From contig JAACJM010000139.1 in assembly GCA_013368315.1 (NCBI GenBank), forward strand, positions 1-64,000: a stretch of DNA of 64,000 nucleotides, in the 5' to 3' direction. Source of the DNA: Tetrapyrgos nigripes. Taxonomy: Eukaryota; Basidiomycota; Agaricomycetes; Agaricales; Campanellaceae. The notes under the pieces were generated by a model that made no database searches, had not been told where the DNA came from, and saw only the letters and a list, made by a program, of their open reading frames with translations. This document shows, piece by piece, positions 33,870 to 44,529 of the stretch. Position numbers and translations under genes: made by a program. Every line of letters begins with the position of its first letter. The first letter of the stretch is position 1.

Positions 33870-34090
33870 TCATCCTAATGCAAAAAGGTGGCAGCAACAA
33901 AGGTGCGCCGAATGAAGTAAAGAGGCTGCAACAAGTGCGCCAGACAGTGATGATACCCTGAGTGCATTTAACAACTGCTGCAGAGACAGAGTCCCACGCT
34001 GTTGGCACTATGTCAGCTATTTATAGGCAACATCAAGGTAGTAGGAGTCTATGACCTGCTGCCAATGAGGGCACTGATCAAGGGCCTCCG

Positions 34091-34102
34091 GGGCCCATAA
34101 CC
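34091..34102 (-). promoter_or_regulatory. copia-2 primer-binding site
   Basis: On the minus strand GGTTATGGGCCC follows the 5' LTR directly. It is complementary to the anticodon stem-loop of initiator tRNA-Met (GGGCCCATAACC, anticodon CAT), which implies half-tRNA priming as in Drosophila copia. Copia-3 has the same 12-mer at 39001. Confidence 0.75.
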
Positions 34103-34457
34103 TGATGAGCAGGCATGGTACATACTGTACACTAAAAGCGGAGTGGCAACTCCATACTTACCTGGGGATGAGAGATTGCTTGTTAGAGCTGGTTGAGGCT
34201 TGTTGAGCGATAAGAGTAAGTATGAAACTTATTATTTGGGGGACTTTCTAGTAGTCCTTATATACCTACAAGGTGTGGCTGTAACTACAAATGTGGCTAC
34301 TAATTACCATGCTATAAAGCTGTACGTATGACTACTTGTAACTACATATGATCAATCTATCAGTTAATGATAGATGTCGATGTGCTGCAGTCATGCTGCA
34401 CATTTAACAACATCTTTGATGGTTGATGGCTGCATACAATGATGTGCCATTTCAACA
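34103..34457 (-). repeat. copia-2 5' LTR (355 bp)
   Basis: The minus-strand start TGTTGAAATGGCAC lies at 34457 and the end at 34103. The flanking duplication is ATAAG at 34458-34462. Confidence 0.95.
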
Positions 34458-34462
34458 ATAAG

Positions 34463-36110
34463 TACTCTCAGACTACAGCAAATTAGATGTCAAGCTACAG
34501 GTAGAGTAGAGGGAGTATATGTCTCTTTGAAGTTAATATTGTCTTCCAGTGTGTTATCAGAAGTTCTTCTCTCTTTTTCATTTGCTTGGTCTAATCATCT
34601 TGTGGCATCATTCAGGAGGACTTTCAGATGGTGAGTGTAGGAGAATCACGGGGAGCCCTGAAACAGCGGCTCCCCTGGGTGTAGATTGCACAAGAAGAAA
34701 CGAGACAAGGCTCAGTAGTGCTACACATCAAGTACATAATGTAATATCATAGGGAGAGGAGGGAGGGTGACTCAAGAAATACTAGTACTGACAGACCTGT
34801 AAGTGAGAGTGAGAAAGATGAAGAAAAATATAGTACATACCCAAGAGACTCATAAGTGAGGGTGAGAAGATGGAGGTGAGCAAGATGAGTCTCTCAGGGA
34901 TCATATAAGTAAGGAATCAAATGAAACAGAATCCACATCACAAAAATGTCTGAAAACTTTTAGGCAATATAATGTACCAAAACATTAGTGAGATGTTACC
35001 TGTGCATATAATGTACTGGGCCAAAATTATGTGGCATTGGAAGTATGGGAATTAAGAGAGAGGATTGTAAGCAAATGTAAGAAGGCCAAGATGATTTTGA
35101 GTTGTTACAAGCCCTGATAATAACAGGGGGTGTCCTGGTAAGCTCTTAAAATGTCTCATTATATTCTTGGACATTATAAGGGTGTATAAGAATGAGGGCA
35201 CTTATATCACAAAAAATCATTTTGGTCCTTATAAGAGTTGGAAATTATCTTATTCCTTGTATTATACCACATTCCTTTTCAGCTCTTATGATTGATTGCA
35301 AGAAGGTATATAGATTTTATAGCATTCCAAGGTAGTGCAATCACTCCAAATGATAACCATAATCACCTCAGTAGAATTGCACAAGTGTTGAGTACTTACA
35401 TGGAGATGGCCAAAGAGGAAACAAATAGGAGGATCCCAACATGGAGTCACGTCATGGAACTTGTGGACTATACCACCATCATCCAAAATGTAGAGTGCCA
35501 ATCCAGCCTCTTCTAATGCTTGGTTCTTCCCCAAATTTCTCCTGGTGCTTCTTATAGTGCCACAGAGTTCCCTTGCAAAAGTATAGCTTAGAAACAGCAC
35601 TCCGTCATTGTCAGTGACGTTAACTAGGATGAGCTCAAAAATTTCGAGCAATTCCACGTGTTATGGCGTGATTGTCACACCCCACATATCCTTCTGATTG
35701 GCTGACAGCCCTCTCGCTTCCCTCCTCTCCTCTAAGAACTACAGTCGTCCTCTGAGAGTTCTAGGTCTCTTGTGTTGCGCTGCTACTCAATACACCTCGC
35801 CTCTGACTTCATAGTCCTAGGACTACACACCAGGTCATGACCCATGGGTTTACCATTTGCATAGTACATCGACAGTACTCCTGTAACCCCTAGTCCTACA
35901 CAAATACACTCTATCATTACATACCTCTCCCCTTCGAGTCTTCTTCACTGTCTTTACCCTGCTCATCGTCCCTTTCGTGCTTTGGCCAAGGGCTGCATTA
36001 CCCTCTACGCCTAAACTGTATCCCAGTTCTACTGAGCATAAACTACAGGGTTCCAAATCTGGATTGATGGTCGGATTAAAGAAAATGTGGGCTGCAGCGT
36101 GTTCAATAAT
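34463..36110. other. region without a recognised gene
   Basis: The longest frame (35286-35657, minus, 123 codons) has no similarity I recognise. It contains plausible exon-like text (FELILVNVTDNDGVLFLSYT) but no clear splice partners. Several direct A/T-rich words around 35150-35250 suggest old repeat sequence. Otherwise nothing supportable. Confidence 0.4.
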
Positions 36111-36118
36111 ATGTTATA

Positions 36119-37328
36119 CAGCGAAAGGGAGGATGTCTGTGTGTTTTCCAGACTTTTCAACTTTTCCGACTCTTTAAGATCTCTGGCACTTTTTCAGGCT
36201 TTTTCGAACTTTTCTCTGGAACTTTTTCTCTGCCCAACTTGCAACTATCTGATGTGTCACAGTCGTGTACTTACACCTACCCTGAAATGCCATCTCGTCA
36301 CGCAAGGGCTAAACAATATGTACAGGCAGGCAGGGAGCAACGAAAAAGACTTCAAAGTCCATTCAAACTCCGCTGTATTTGACTGTACAGCTCGGATCAA
36401 GCCGCAAATTATCCGCAAATTTTGTTCGTTGCCCCCGCCATCTGACCGTCCTCAACCCCAGTCCTCAAGAGGTCTTCAAGCTTCAAGGGTTCCATGTTAG
36501 TGCTGCAACCATGGACGTCAAGATTTTTATATGTATCTCTCTGAGCTCCCCTCAACTTTTTCAACACCCTCAAACACACTCAAGTTTTTTAACAGCCTAG
36601 TATACTCAATACGCTGTCAACGCAACTGGAACATCAAGCAGCTGCAAGATATTGGGCTAACAAACTCTTCAAAGCTTTACAGATACACCACCAATAGGTT
36701 GAAGCTTGAAGCCAGTCTACCTGCCACACAAATTGCACCATTTTAGATTCATAGTTAGAGGTTGCATTGTGAGTCTCATTTGAACTATCATAACATTCAT
36801 TTCTGACGTATCATTAGGCATATCATTCTGCATATTGTTCGTAAGACCTGGAGTTGACAAGGATGGGCATGGTCACACAACGACAGTAGTGACAGGTGTA
36901 CGTGCGTGATTCCTCATTCTTCGCCTTTTTATCTATTCTACTGTTCATGTGCATTGTTTGATGTTTGGACAGAAGCAAGAACAAACGGTATTGGTAGCGG
37001 CAGTCCTATTGAGCTACATCATGATTATTGGTAAATCTGTACTCGCTCTCTTCTCTGTGCTGGTGGCTTATATGTTTGTAATAGGATGAGCTACAGGCAC
37101 AGGAAGTGCATAGTGTGCCAGCAGGATGATTGCGAACGGTTTTGTGGGTTATAATAGCTTCTATTGTACTACTTAAACGTTCTTTTAATGTCGCTTTTCT
37201 CGAACTTTTATATGGGCTTTTTGTACTTAAAAAAGTAGAGGGACTGGCAAATTAAAAGTAAGCGGATATTTTTTTAAGCTCGGAAAAGTTCGAAAAAAGG
37301 TTCAAAAAGTGATGTTTCCCTTTTGCTG
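36119..37328. mobile_element. second element of the CAG...CTG / TTTTC-array type
   Basis: The left end CAGCGAAAGGGAGGATGTC is approximately mirrored by GATGTTTCCCTTTTGCTG at the right. Inside the left end TTTTC words recur (GACTTTTCAACTTTTCC, GGCTTTTTCGAACTTTTC, GGAACTTTTTC, 36150-36230). Inside the right end the inverse GAAAAGTTCGAAAAAAGG recurs (37195-37315). This is the same architecture as 13965-15371, though the TIR sequence differs. Flanks ATGTTATA and ATGTGCCC share only ATGT, so no convincing TSD was seen. The interior has no recognised gene. Confidence 0.6.
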
Positions 37329-38761
37329 ATGTGCCCAATCGAGGAATACCATGCACTTCCCCATTATGGATAGATGACGATGACGACGTCACCATACCTA
37401 CGTCACCTTCCCTTATTTGGTAGGAGCATGCTTGATCTGCGCCCTCTGAAATGTCGGCCATTCCCGTCTGGAGAGTATATAAGGCCTGGGGTTTTTACTC
37501 AACTCCTTCGTCCTTTCCCTCTTCTCCTCACCTCTCACCTGCCTCTACGATCACACAACTCTCTGTCCATTTATGTGCCAAGGCAGCACTCGGTCATGCT
37601 CCCATGCACAAACGAGACGCATTGATGTTATCAGTGGTGGCTTGGGAATCGGAGAGCGTAAGGGCTATACGTACGTCCTTTCGGTCACAATTCCCCACAA
37701 CTTACACTCACATACGTGCTGACAGCCACTGCTGGAGGCATGGATAGGGGCTTTCATTGTGCTGCTTGTTCCGTCGTTGTGTATTTGCTGGAAATTATCA
37801 TACTATACCTTGTTCTTAGTTATTACTCCTTACTGCTGCCGCCACTACAAATGCTTAGTATAAAGTATATACAATTTCATGCCATTCACCTGTATATTAT
37901 ATTGTAGTCTACGCACTTTAAATTTGATTGTCTATTACAAAGTCATTGCACTTGATTTTGCCTAGTGAATATTAGTCAACGCTTGAATGCTCCAGGTTCA
38001 ATCAAAGCCTTCTATTGGCTTGTATCATTGTAAATATCAGTTAGACTTTGTCTTTCGGTACCTCCTATGCTCTTGTCAATACCAAGTTTATTCTGAGGCT
38101 TATATGCCCTTATAAGCGCTCAAAATAATTCTGCAAAGGTATAATGGCTGAAATAACTCTTGATCTTGTACCCAGCTACAACATCCAATAGAATTTTGAC
38201 GAATCTACACATTAGAATTAATCTACCCCTTGTAAGTGCAATAATAATTTTGATTTCTGGGATAATTATGACTCTTGTATGTGCATACATAAAAACCACC
38301 TTCCCTTTTAAGCTGTTACAAGATACCTAAGCCTTTTTATCTCTTATCTCCCATTAGGGCTCTGGTAAGCACCTATCACGGCTTACATTAAGCTGGACAT
38401 TTTTGTGATGCAGACATGAAAAGAAAAAGGAGGAAATTTACAATGATATATTAGACCACGAGAGGAGAATCAGAAACATGTTAGGATAGAGAGGAGCATG
38501 GACAGCCCTGAGGTCCTGCGCAAGAGACGTGAGCCATGGAGGCATATGAGTGAAGCATGGACAGCCCTGGGGTCCTGCATGATAATGAATAATGTGTGGT
38601 GGATGAAATCCAGAGAGCACTTACCGCAATGATTAGATTTTTATAAAGTAGCTTTAAAATACTACAACTCAAGATGCCAACATCTACGTCAACCTCCCTG
38701 AAATCAACAGTTTCTCAAATCCTTCACTCCTCCTCTTTTTTTCTTGGGTAATGCCTCATCG
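37329..38761. other. region without a recognised gene; short direct repeat
   Basis: A TATATAAGG box at 37476 precedes a leader-like pyrimidine-rich stretch and an ATG at 37574, but the downstream frame is short and unrecognised. A 25-bp word (AGCATGGACAGCCCTG, then [A/G]GGTCCTGC) is repeated at 38495-38519 and 38554-38578. Confidence 0.45.
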
Positions 38762-38766
38762 TTATC

Positions 38767-39000
38767 TGTTGGAATTAAATGATAACGATCAAGTTACTAA
38801 GTTACTATGCATACAGCATCAATCAGGTACTGCGGACATACGGTCAAATGATCATACGAATATACTTAGACTATTTATATTATTATACTACTCTGATTAA
38901 TGATATATACTTGAGAGTTAAGCGAGATACGTTCGCACGCTCTTACCCCCACTTTGTGACTCTCGCTAAGATTATTCGCTAAGATAACCTAAGTCTAATA
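38767..39000 (+). repeat. copia-3 5' LTR (234 bp)
   Basis: Starts TGTTGGAATTAAATG and ends AAGTCTAATA. The end is TA rather than CA in both copies. It is followed by GGTTATGGGCCC. Confidence 0.95.
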
Positions 39001-39012
39001 GGTTATGGGCCC
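39001..39012 (+). promoter_or_regulatory. copia-3 primer-binding site
   Basis: GGTTATGGGCCC lies directly after the LTR, complementary to the initiator tRNA-Met anticodon arm and identical to the copia-2 site. Confidence 0.75.
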
Positions 39013-39093
39013 CGCCTAGCTTGCTATAACTTCGATAAACACTTGTTCTACTCTGCTTTACTCTCTACTCGTACTCTGTTCCTGGACTAGTAT

Positions 39094-40077
39094 ATGACTA
39101 GTCGACAAACTCGATCTCAAGGATCAGTCCCAGATATCCCACTTCCTACTACCAGTCGCCACTCTAGTGCACACCCCTCTGGTACCCAAACTCCTACTCC
39201 GCCCGTATCATCTACTTCGCAAGCACAACCACCTGATCCTCTCATCCAAAACCCTCTTCCATTCGCACTTGATCCCATTATGTCTGATGCTGGCGAAAAT
39301 ACTAGGACTGATGTCCGGGATACTGTCCCTACTCCATCATCATCTCCTCCATCTACCCCTACTTCGTCGGTCACATTATCTATGCCCAAAAATACAAACC
39401 CCAACTACATGATGCCGCTCAGTGACATCAACAAAGCTTTTGATTCCTTGACAGTTCTTACTGGCAGTGAAAATTGGAAGATGTGGTACTTTCACATTAA
39501 TAGCGCTTTACAGGTGATTCATCACCAACACTTTAAAAGTTCCGGGTTACATCCTGGTAATACTGTCAAACTAGCCTGTTTTAACGCTATTACAGGCAAG
39601 ATTGATGATAAAATCATGATCCACTACATCGAAGAGTCAGATGCGATAGAGCTTATCAAGAAGCTCAAGCAATGTTTCGACCCTTCATCCACAGTTCAAG
39701 AGTCTAACGAGCTGTGGAAACTCTTCAACTTATGTAAACCAGTCTGGGAGTTTGATAAGCTCCTCGACGAAGCTCAGGATCTGTGGGCTTCTATCAAGAA
39801 GAGAGACATAGATGTCTCGGATCAAGTCTTTTACTCAGCTCTAGTGGGGATTATTCCTCCACACTATCACTTTGTTCGCAGTTCTTACGAAGCAACTGTG
39901 GATGCAGCTGCAGCTACATGGGATGCCACTACTGCAGCTGAAGGGGAGAAACCCGTATACACAGCTGTCGACCTCATTGCGCGGCTAAAGAAGGAATTCA
40001 CTAACTATCGTTTGAGCAATGCTCGAACGTATCCTTCGAAGAAGTCCGACAAGAAGACTAGTAGCACAAGGCTTTAG
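39094..40077 (+). CDS. copia-3 gag (C-terminus truncated by deletion)
   Basis: The frame starts MTSRQTRSQGSVPDIP with a Ser/Pro/Thr-rich N-terminal third, then Gag-like blocks: FDSLTVLTGSENWKMWYFHI, DDKIMIHYIEESDAIELI, ESNELWKLFNLCK and VDLIARLKKEFTNYR. It lacks the zinc knuckle expected after this point because the frame runs into the deletion junction near 40055 and terminates at 40077, inside RT sequence in another frame. The first ~320 residues are uninterrupted. Confidence 0.85.
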   Translation: MTSRQTRSQGSVPDIPLPTTSRHSSAHPSGTQTPTPPVSSTSQAQPPDPLIQNPLPFALDPIMSDAGENTRTDVRDTVPTPSSSPPSTPTSSVTLSMPKNTNPNYMMPLSDINKAFDSLTVLTGSENWKMWYFHINSALQVIHHQHFKSSGLHPGNTVKLACFNAITGKIDDKIMIHYIEESDAIELIKKLKQCFDPSSTVQESNELWKLFNLCKPVWEFDKLLDEAQDLWASIKKRDIDVSDQVFYSALVGIIPPHYHFVRSSYEATVDAAAATWDATTAAEGEKPVYTAVDLIARLKKEFTNYRLSNARTYPSKKSDKKTSSTRL

Positions 40078-41431
40078 TCAACAAGAAGGCATTGATTACT
40101 ACGCAAATGATATCTTTGCCCCTGTAGCACGCATGAGCAGTACACATTTTATACTTGCTCTTGCAGCTTCATTAGACTATGAAACTACTCAGATTGATAT
40201 TAAATCTGCCTATCTTTACGGAAATGTTACTGACGAGGAAACATTATACCTTCGTCCACCTCCGGGTAATTTACTACCTAACTTACCTGAAGGCTACGTA
40301 CTTAAACTCAGAAAGACTCTATATGGGCTGAAACAAGCTGGTCGTCGATGGTATGAAAAATTATGCAATATTCTCATAAAGTTACTAGGACTTAAGAAGT
40401 CTACTTACGATAATGCGGTATTCTACCGATATCATGAGAATAAACTCATTTTAATACTATCTTGTCACATCGATGACATTACTTTATGTACTATCAACAA
40501 AGCTACTGCACAAGCTTTCGTTACTGCACTTAGTGGACACATCCAAGTCACTGACGGTGGAGAAATCCATTGGATTCTCGGTATGGAAATTCAACAAGAT
40601 AGGAATAATCATACTATTAAACTCCGTCAGAAACATTACATTGAGAATATTCTCAAACGATACAATTTTGACCAATTACATGCACGCCATACACCTATGC
40701 TACCCGGGCAAAATCTTAGCCCTAGACCTGGGAGTGAACCGCAATGGGACGCCGCTGCTATTAAACACTATATGTCACTAGTTGGTGGTTTACGATATGT
40801 CGCTGACTGCACTAGGCCAGACATTGCATATTGTACTGGTCAACTAGCAAGATACCTTAATGATCCAGGTGAAGAGCATTACGCTGCAGCTAAACAATGC
40901 TATCTTTATCTAAAAGGAACTTGCGATTACTGGCTCAACCTAGGGAGCCCTACTATTACTTCTACTTATGGATTTGCCGACTCTGATGGTATGTCCACAT
41001 ATGGCAATAAACCAATCATGGGCTATGCATTCAAATTTGCTGAATCGCTTATTTTTTGGTCAAGTAAGCGAGGCACACTGGTAACTTTATCAGTTACTGA
41101 GGCTGAACTATGCGCACTCGCACATGCCTCACAAGAAGCTATTTATTTGAAAGGTTTTATAGAAGAAATTCTAAATGCCGAACAGGAGCCAGTACTTATC
41201 AACTCAGATAGTGCATCTACTTTGGCAATTATACGTGCTCCTGAAGAACAACATACTCAGAGAACTAAGCATTTCAATATCCGTAAAAACTTCCTTACTG
41301 ATCGGATACATCAATGATACATACGAGTTAAACATGTGTCAACTAATGATCAACTTGCGGATATACTTACGAAAGCTCTCTCCGCTGATAAGATCAAGCT
41401 TTTCTCCCGATTACTAGGGATATCCGCTTGA
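40055..41431 (+). pseudogene. copia-3 RT and RNase H fragment
   Basis: It enters at RLVAQGFSQQEGIDYY (normally mid-pol) and continues with IDIKSAYLYGNV, YGLKQAGRRWYE and the catalytic region SCHIDDITLC (YVDD changed to HIDD). RNase H-type blocks follow: YGFADSDGMS, LSVTEAELCALAHASQEAIY and INSDSASTLAI. TGA at 41315-41317 interrupts the end; beyond it the frame continues STNDQLADILTKAL to a stop at 41429, so the TGA (after DRIHQ, Arg expected) is premature. Without the 5' part of pol this segment cannot yield a normal polyprotein. Confidence 0.88.
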
Positions 41432-41438
41432 AGGGGAG

Positions 41439-41672
41439 TGTTGGAATTAAATGATAACGATCAAGTTACTAAGTTACTATGCATACGGCATCAATCAGGT
41501 ACTGCGGACATACGGTCAAATGATCATATGGATATACTTAGACTATTTATATTATTATACTACTCTGATTAATGATATATACTTGAGAGTTAAGCGAGAT
41601 ACGTTCGCACGCTCTTACCCCCACTTTGTGACTCTCGCTAAGATTATTCACTAAGATAACCTAAGTCTAATA
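41439..41672 (+). repeat. copia-3 3' LTR (234 bp)
   Basis: Follows the polypurine tract GAAGGGGAG. It differs from the 5' LTR at four sites, all transitions, three at CpG. Confidence 0.95.
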
Positions 41673-41677
41673 TTATC

Positions 41678-42238
41678 TTCCGTGACTCATGCACCAAGTT
41701 CAGATCCTCATTACCCAGTTCTCTCTCCCCACATCTTCTCTCCTCTTCAACAATGTGCAGCAAATACAAGAGGTTACTTCTGAGGCCAGATGAAGGTGGA
41801 AGAAGGAATCTTGAAAACAAGGGATGAGGACAATCTAATGCTACTTCGGGAACATGGTGCACTGTCAACTTTTTTTCTCTAGTCTACTTGGCTTTTATAT
41901 ACTCGGTTCACTGACCTAGGATCATCTCTTCATCCACAGATCCGACTCACTAAACTCTCATGACAATGCCGGATGGTTGAAGTTTGTATATACCAGGTAT
42001 GTTTGCTTTTCCCTTTTTCTATGTGTTTCACCTTCCCTTATTCCTTCTCTTTTCCTTTACTTTCTTTGCTGTTTTTCGCTAGTATTCAATTGATGCACTT
42101 TCACTCTGTCTTCTTCGTCTCATTGTCGCCGGATCTGCATCCTGTCTTCATGGTTATTTTTACCTGTTCTTTGTCCCAAGCACCTACATAGAATGACCAG
42201 CTGTTTGTACAAGAAATGAAAATACAATTTAATGACTA
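41678..42238. other. non-coding stretch
   Basis: No gene recognised. 41985-42180 is a pyrimidine-rich stretch with GT-AG-like signals that makes a hydrophobic but unconvincing frame. Confidence 0.4.
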
Positions 42239-42312
42239 TTTGGTCCAAGGTAAACCCTGCAGCCTCATACTCGCCACGCCTCGACACTGGCCCACACCCC
42301 TTTCATGATATA
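42239..42312 (+). pseudogene. 3' fragment of the secreted-protein gene at 44530
   Basis: About 70 bases (TTTGGTCCAAGGTAAACCCT to CCCCTTTCAT) match 44836-44907, the end of the 44530 gene, with only a few transitions. Nothing of the rest of that gene is present, so this is a truncated duplicate. Confidence 0.75.
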
Positions 42313-42387
42313 TGTATTTTGGTTAACAATCGAATACAACCTGCCCTTCTCTGAGCTGCCATTGACCCAGTGAGGAAGTAATTCTTG

Positions 42388-42670
42388 TTACAATTCCTAT
42401 TTATAGGACGAGTCTTATTGTGAGCTCAAATGACCGCATTTTTTCGTATTCCGGGAAAATATATCCTATTCTGTCAGCTCGGCAAACTCGGCACTAAGCA
42501 CCTTCTCCGCAAATTCTCCGCTATATTCTCTGTCAAGCTTTCGTCAAGCAACGAACCAGTGCTCAGTGCCTAGTCCATGACACACATCTACCTCTTTAGA
42601 GTCAATTGCGTGTTGTGTAATGAAATGAGGACTCGTACCTGCCGCTGTATACAGTGGCCCTCACCGACAT
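42388..42670 (+). repeat. dispersed repeat R1, copy 1
   Basis: About 283 bp, from TTACAATTCCTATTTATAGG to GGCCCTCACCGACAT, shared with 57240-57505 and 60717-60998 in the same orientation. Strongly conserved words are TAGGACGAGTCTTAT, AAAATATATCC, CTCGGCAC and GAGGACTCGTACCTGCCG. Confidence 0.88.
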
Positions 42671-43178
42671 ATTCAATGATGCATTCCAGATGCCAAGAGA
42701 CTCGGGCTCGGACTCAGACTTGACTCAGACAACCTCGGAAGATGTACATTCTTGCTTTCAAACTTTTTACCGGTCAACATGGAGATTCAACAGATAGCAT
42801 ACGATTACTCCTCTCAGGTGCCTAGGGATTCCGACATTGAGTCCATCGGCCTTCAGTCAGAAGGCCTTTACTACCGTACTCGTACTATATTCTACTATCG
42901 AGCGGACAGCTGACTTAGCTCTATGCACCAGAACACATCGATCGGTCTGGACTACAAGTATTCACCGGCGAAGACACTGGCAGGGAATATGCTGCGATTT
43001 TATGACGCGAGGTCTCATGGAATCATCTAATATCGTCACTTGGACAGGAACACATGCTATACCCTCAAATTGTGCCTTTAGTGAAAAAATACTTGAAGGA
43101 CGCTAGAGGGACATTAGCTGCCACCGCCGACGAGATTATTACAAATTTTCTGGCTCCACGTAAGTATCTCACCAAAGG

Positions 43179-43186
43179 TATAAAAG
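43179..43186 (+). promoter_or_regulatory. TATA box of the 43249 gene
   Basis: TATAAAAG lies 63 bases before the ATG, with a pyrimidine-rich leader between. Confidence 0.65.
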
Positions 43187-43248
43187 GTCAAGCATTTTCT
43201 CGACACAACCCCACAGTCAACTCACTGTAACAGTCCAACAGAGAAGTA

Positions 43249-43694
43249 ATGCACTTCACCAGCTCTTTCGCTAAGCTCGGCCTCTCAGCGTCTGTAAGTC
43301 TTTACACAACTAGTACTACATCTATTCACCATTTCCCTCAACTTTTCGTACACAGATGGTGATGGTGACTTTAGCCACCCTTCCCAGCTCCGTCAGCGCA
43401 CAAAACCATGTCTGGGTTCGCAGTCTTGCCAACGAAACCATTGACGCCATGGTCAGCGGCTTCTCAACTGGAGCTGGCCCGCCTGGTTGGTTCCCCCTCC
43501 CGTCCAACTACAATGATCCCCAGCAGAGCTTGTGGCATCGTTTCAGCTGGGAGGTCATTGCTTTCAGAGGTCATGATATTGGGCGTCAGGATACAAGGGT
43601 TGGGTTTTACAAGGACTTTGAAGACCTCGACACCTACGTGACTTTTTACGATTTCGATGATGTCGTGTTCAGCACGGTTAACCCGGAGGCGTGA
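43249..43694 (+). CDS. small secreted protein, 127 aa
   Basis: Two exons, 43249-43293 and 43356-43694 (intron gtaagt...cacag, 62 bp). The N-terminus MHFTSSFAKLGLSASM with VMVTLATLPSSVSA is a signal peptide with cleavage likely after VSA. The mature ~95 aa start QNHVWVRSLANETIDAMVSG and are rich in aromatic and acidic residues (GPPGWFPLP, LWHRFSWEVIAF, VTFYDFDDVVFS), with no cysteine. I do not recognise a family; the size and signal suggest an extracellular protein or effector-like product. The frame is intact. Confidence 0.78.
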
Positions 43695-44487
43695 GGTTTA
43701 GTCGGCTTGTACTTATTAAGTGAGATTTACAAGTTTTTTCGGGATTGAAGTATTGTTTGGCTGATTGGAGGCCACTTTGAATTACTTAGGCTGAACGAAA
43801 GAGAGAGAGATAGAAATTTATTACATGGCATGGTCTACGACACAGTTGCCGCTTATTCAGAATATCCCCATTCCGCTGTCGCCACGCAATTTGTCAAGTT
43901 TGGAGGAGCCAGTGCTTGTACTTCTTGTATCTTGGGTTCACTTGGCGGAATATGTATAATCATTTTTCTTCTTGTGATATGATTTCCTGAGTACCTCCGG
44001 CACATCAGCCCTTGGTCCCAGCCCGGGTAATAGACTCCTCCTCAGGACACACGTTGGCCAATTGTTGTTGTGGTCGATGGAGGAGATGATTGGTATTCAC
44101 GTCATTTAATGATCTCATGAGTCCTTTCCTGACCATGACCAAGTATCCAACATCTCGCATGCACTCATCAAGACTCCACTTGTCTTTTGTTTCGAACCAC
44201 GTCATTGAATATCTGCTCGTATTCAAGTGGCGTTGCTGGGTCTACTAATTAAAACCCTAATGGTCGTTTGAAGACGCGAGCGAGTGTAGGAGAGTGCCAA
44301 ATGGGCCCAAAAATAACGATATTTTACTTGATAAGACCAAGAACTGTCAAGAATTGTACTTCAGCGCTAATCATAATCTTTCACAGACCGAGGTAGTGGC
44401 GTACTCCCAGGACCCATGCCGTGTAATAAATTTCTCCTCCTCCTCCTCCTCCCAGGCTTTGACGTTGCTTTGACGCCCAGTCACATA
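43695..44487. other. non-coding stretch
   Basis: No convincing gene. A minus frame at 44005-44226 is open but unrecognised. 44431-44452 is a (CTC)n run. Confidence 0.4.
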
Positions 44488-44529
44488 TAAATGAACGATT
44501 TCCTCGTCAGGTAGGTATCATCTCGCACA

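Larger units (their letters stand above)
17398..34457 (-). mobile_element. Ty1/copia retrotransposon copia-2, expanded to 17 kb by nested insertions
   Basis: Two 355-bp LTRs (17398-17752, 34103-34457) bound the element, with the duplication ATAAG outside both (17393-17397, 34458-34462). Read on the minus strand the order is 5' LTR, primer site, gag (33869 down), protease/integrase, RT, RNase H, polypurine tract (rc of CTCCCCCTTGC, 17753-17763), 3' LTR. Three pieces are foreign: 17938-21331 (hAT), 23785-24102 (318 bp) and 25242-32151 (gypsy). Removing them leaves about 6.4 kb, a normal copia size. The coding region has several TGA stops and a deletion in RNase H, so the element is dead. LTR differences are nearly all at CpG sites. 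Confidence 0.95.
38767..41672 (+). mobile_element. Ty1/copia deletion derivative copia-3 (2.9 kb)
   Basis: Two 234-bp LTRs (38767-39000, 41439-41672) with about four differences, flanked by TTATC at 38762-38766 and 41673-41677. The interior has a primer site, gag, then directly RT and RNase H; protease and integrase are absent. At 2.9 kb it is a little over half of a normal copia length. It belongs to a different lineage from copia-1/2, since gag and LTRs are unrelated by eye. Confidence 0.95.

Noticed and set aside
36119..37336. ATGT as target duplication of the 36-kb element
   Set aside because: Only four of eight flanking bases agree (ATGTTATA, ATGTGCCC), too few to claim.
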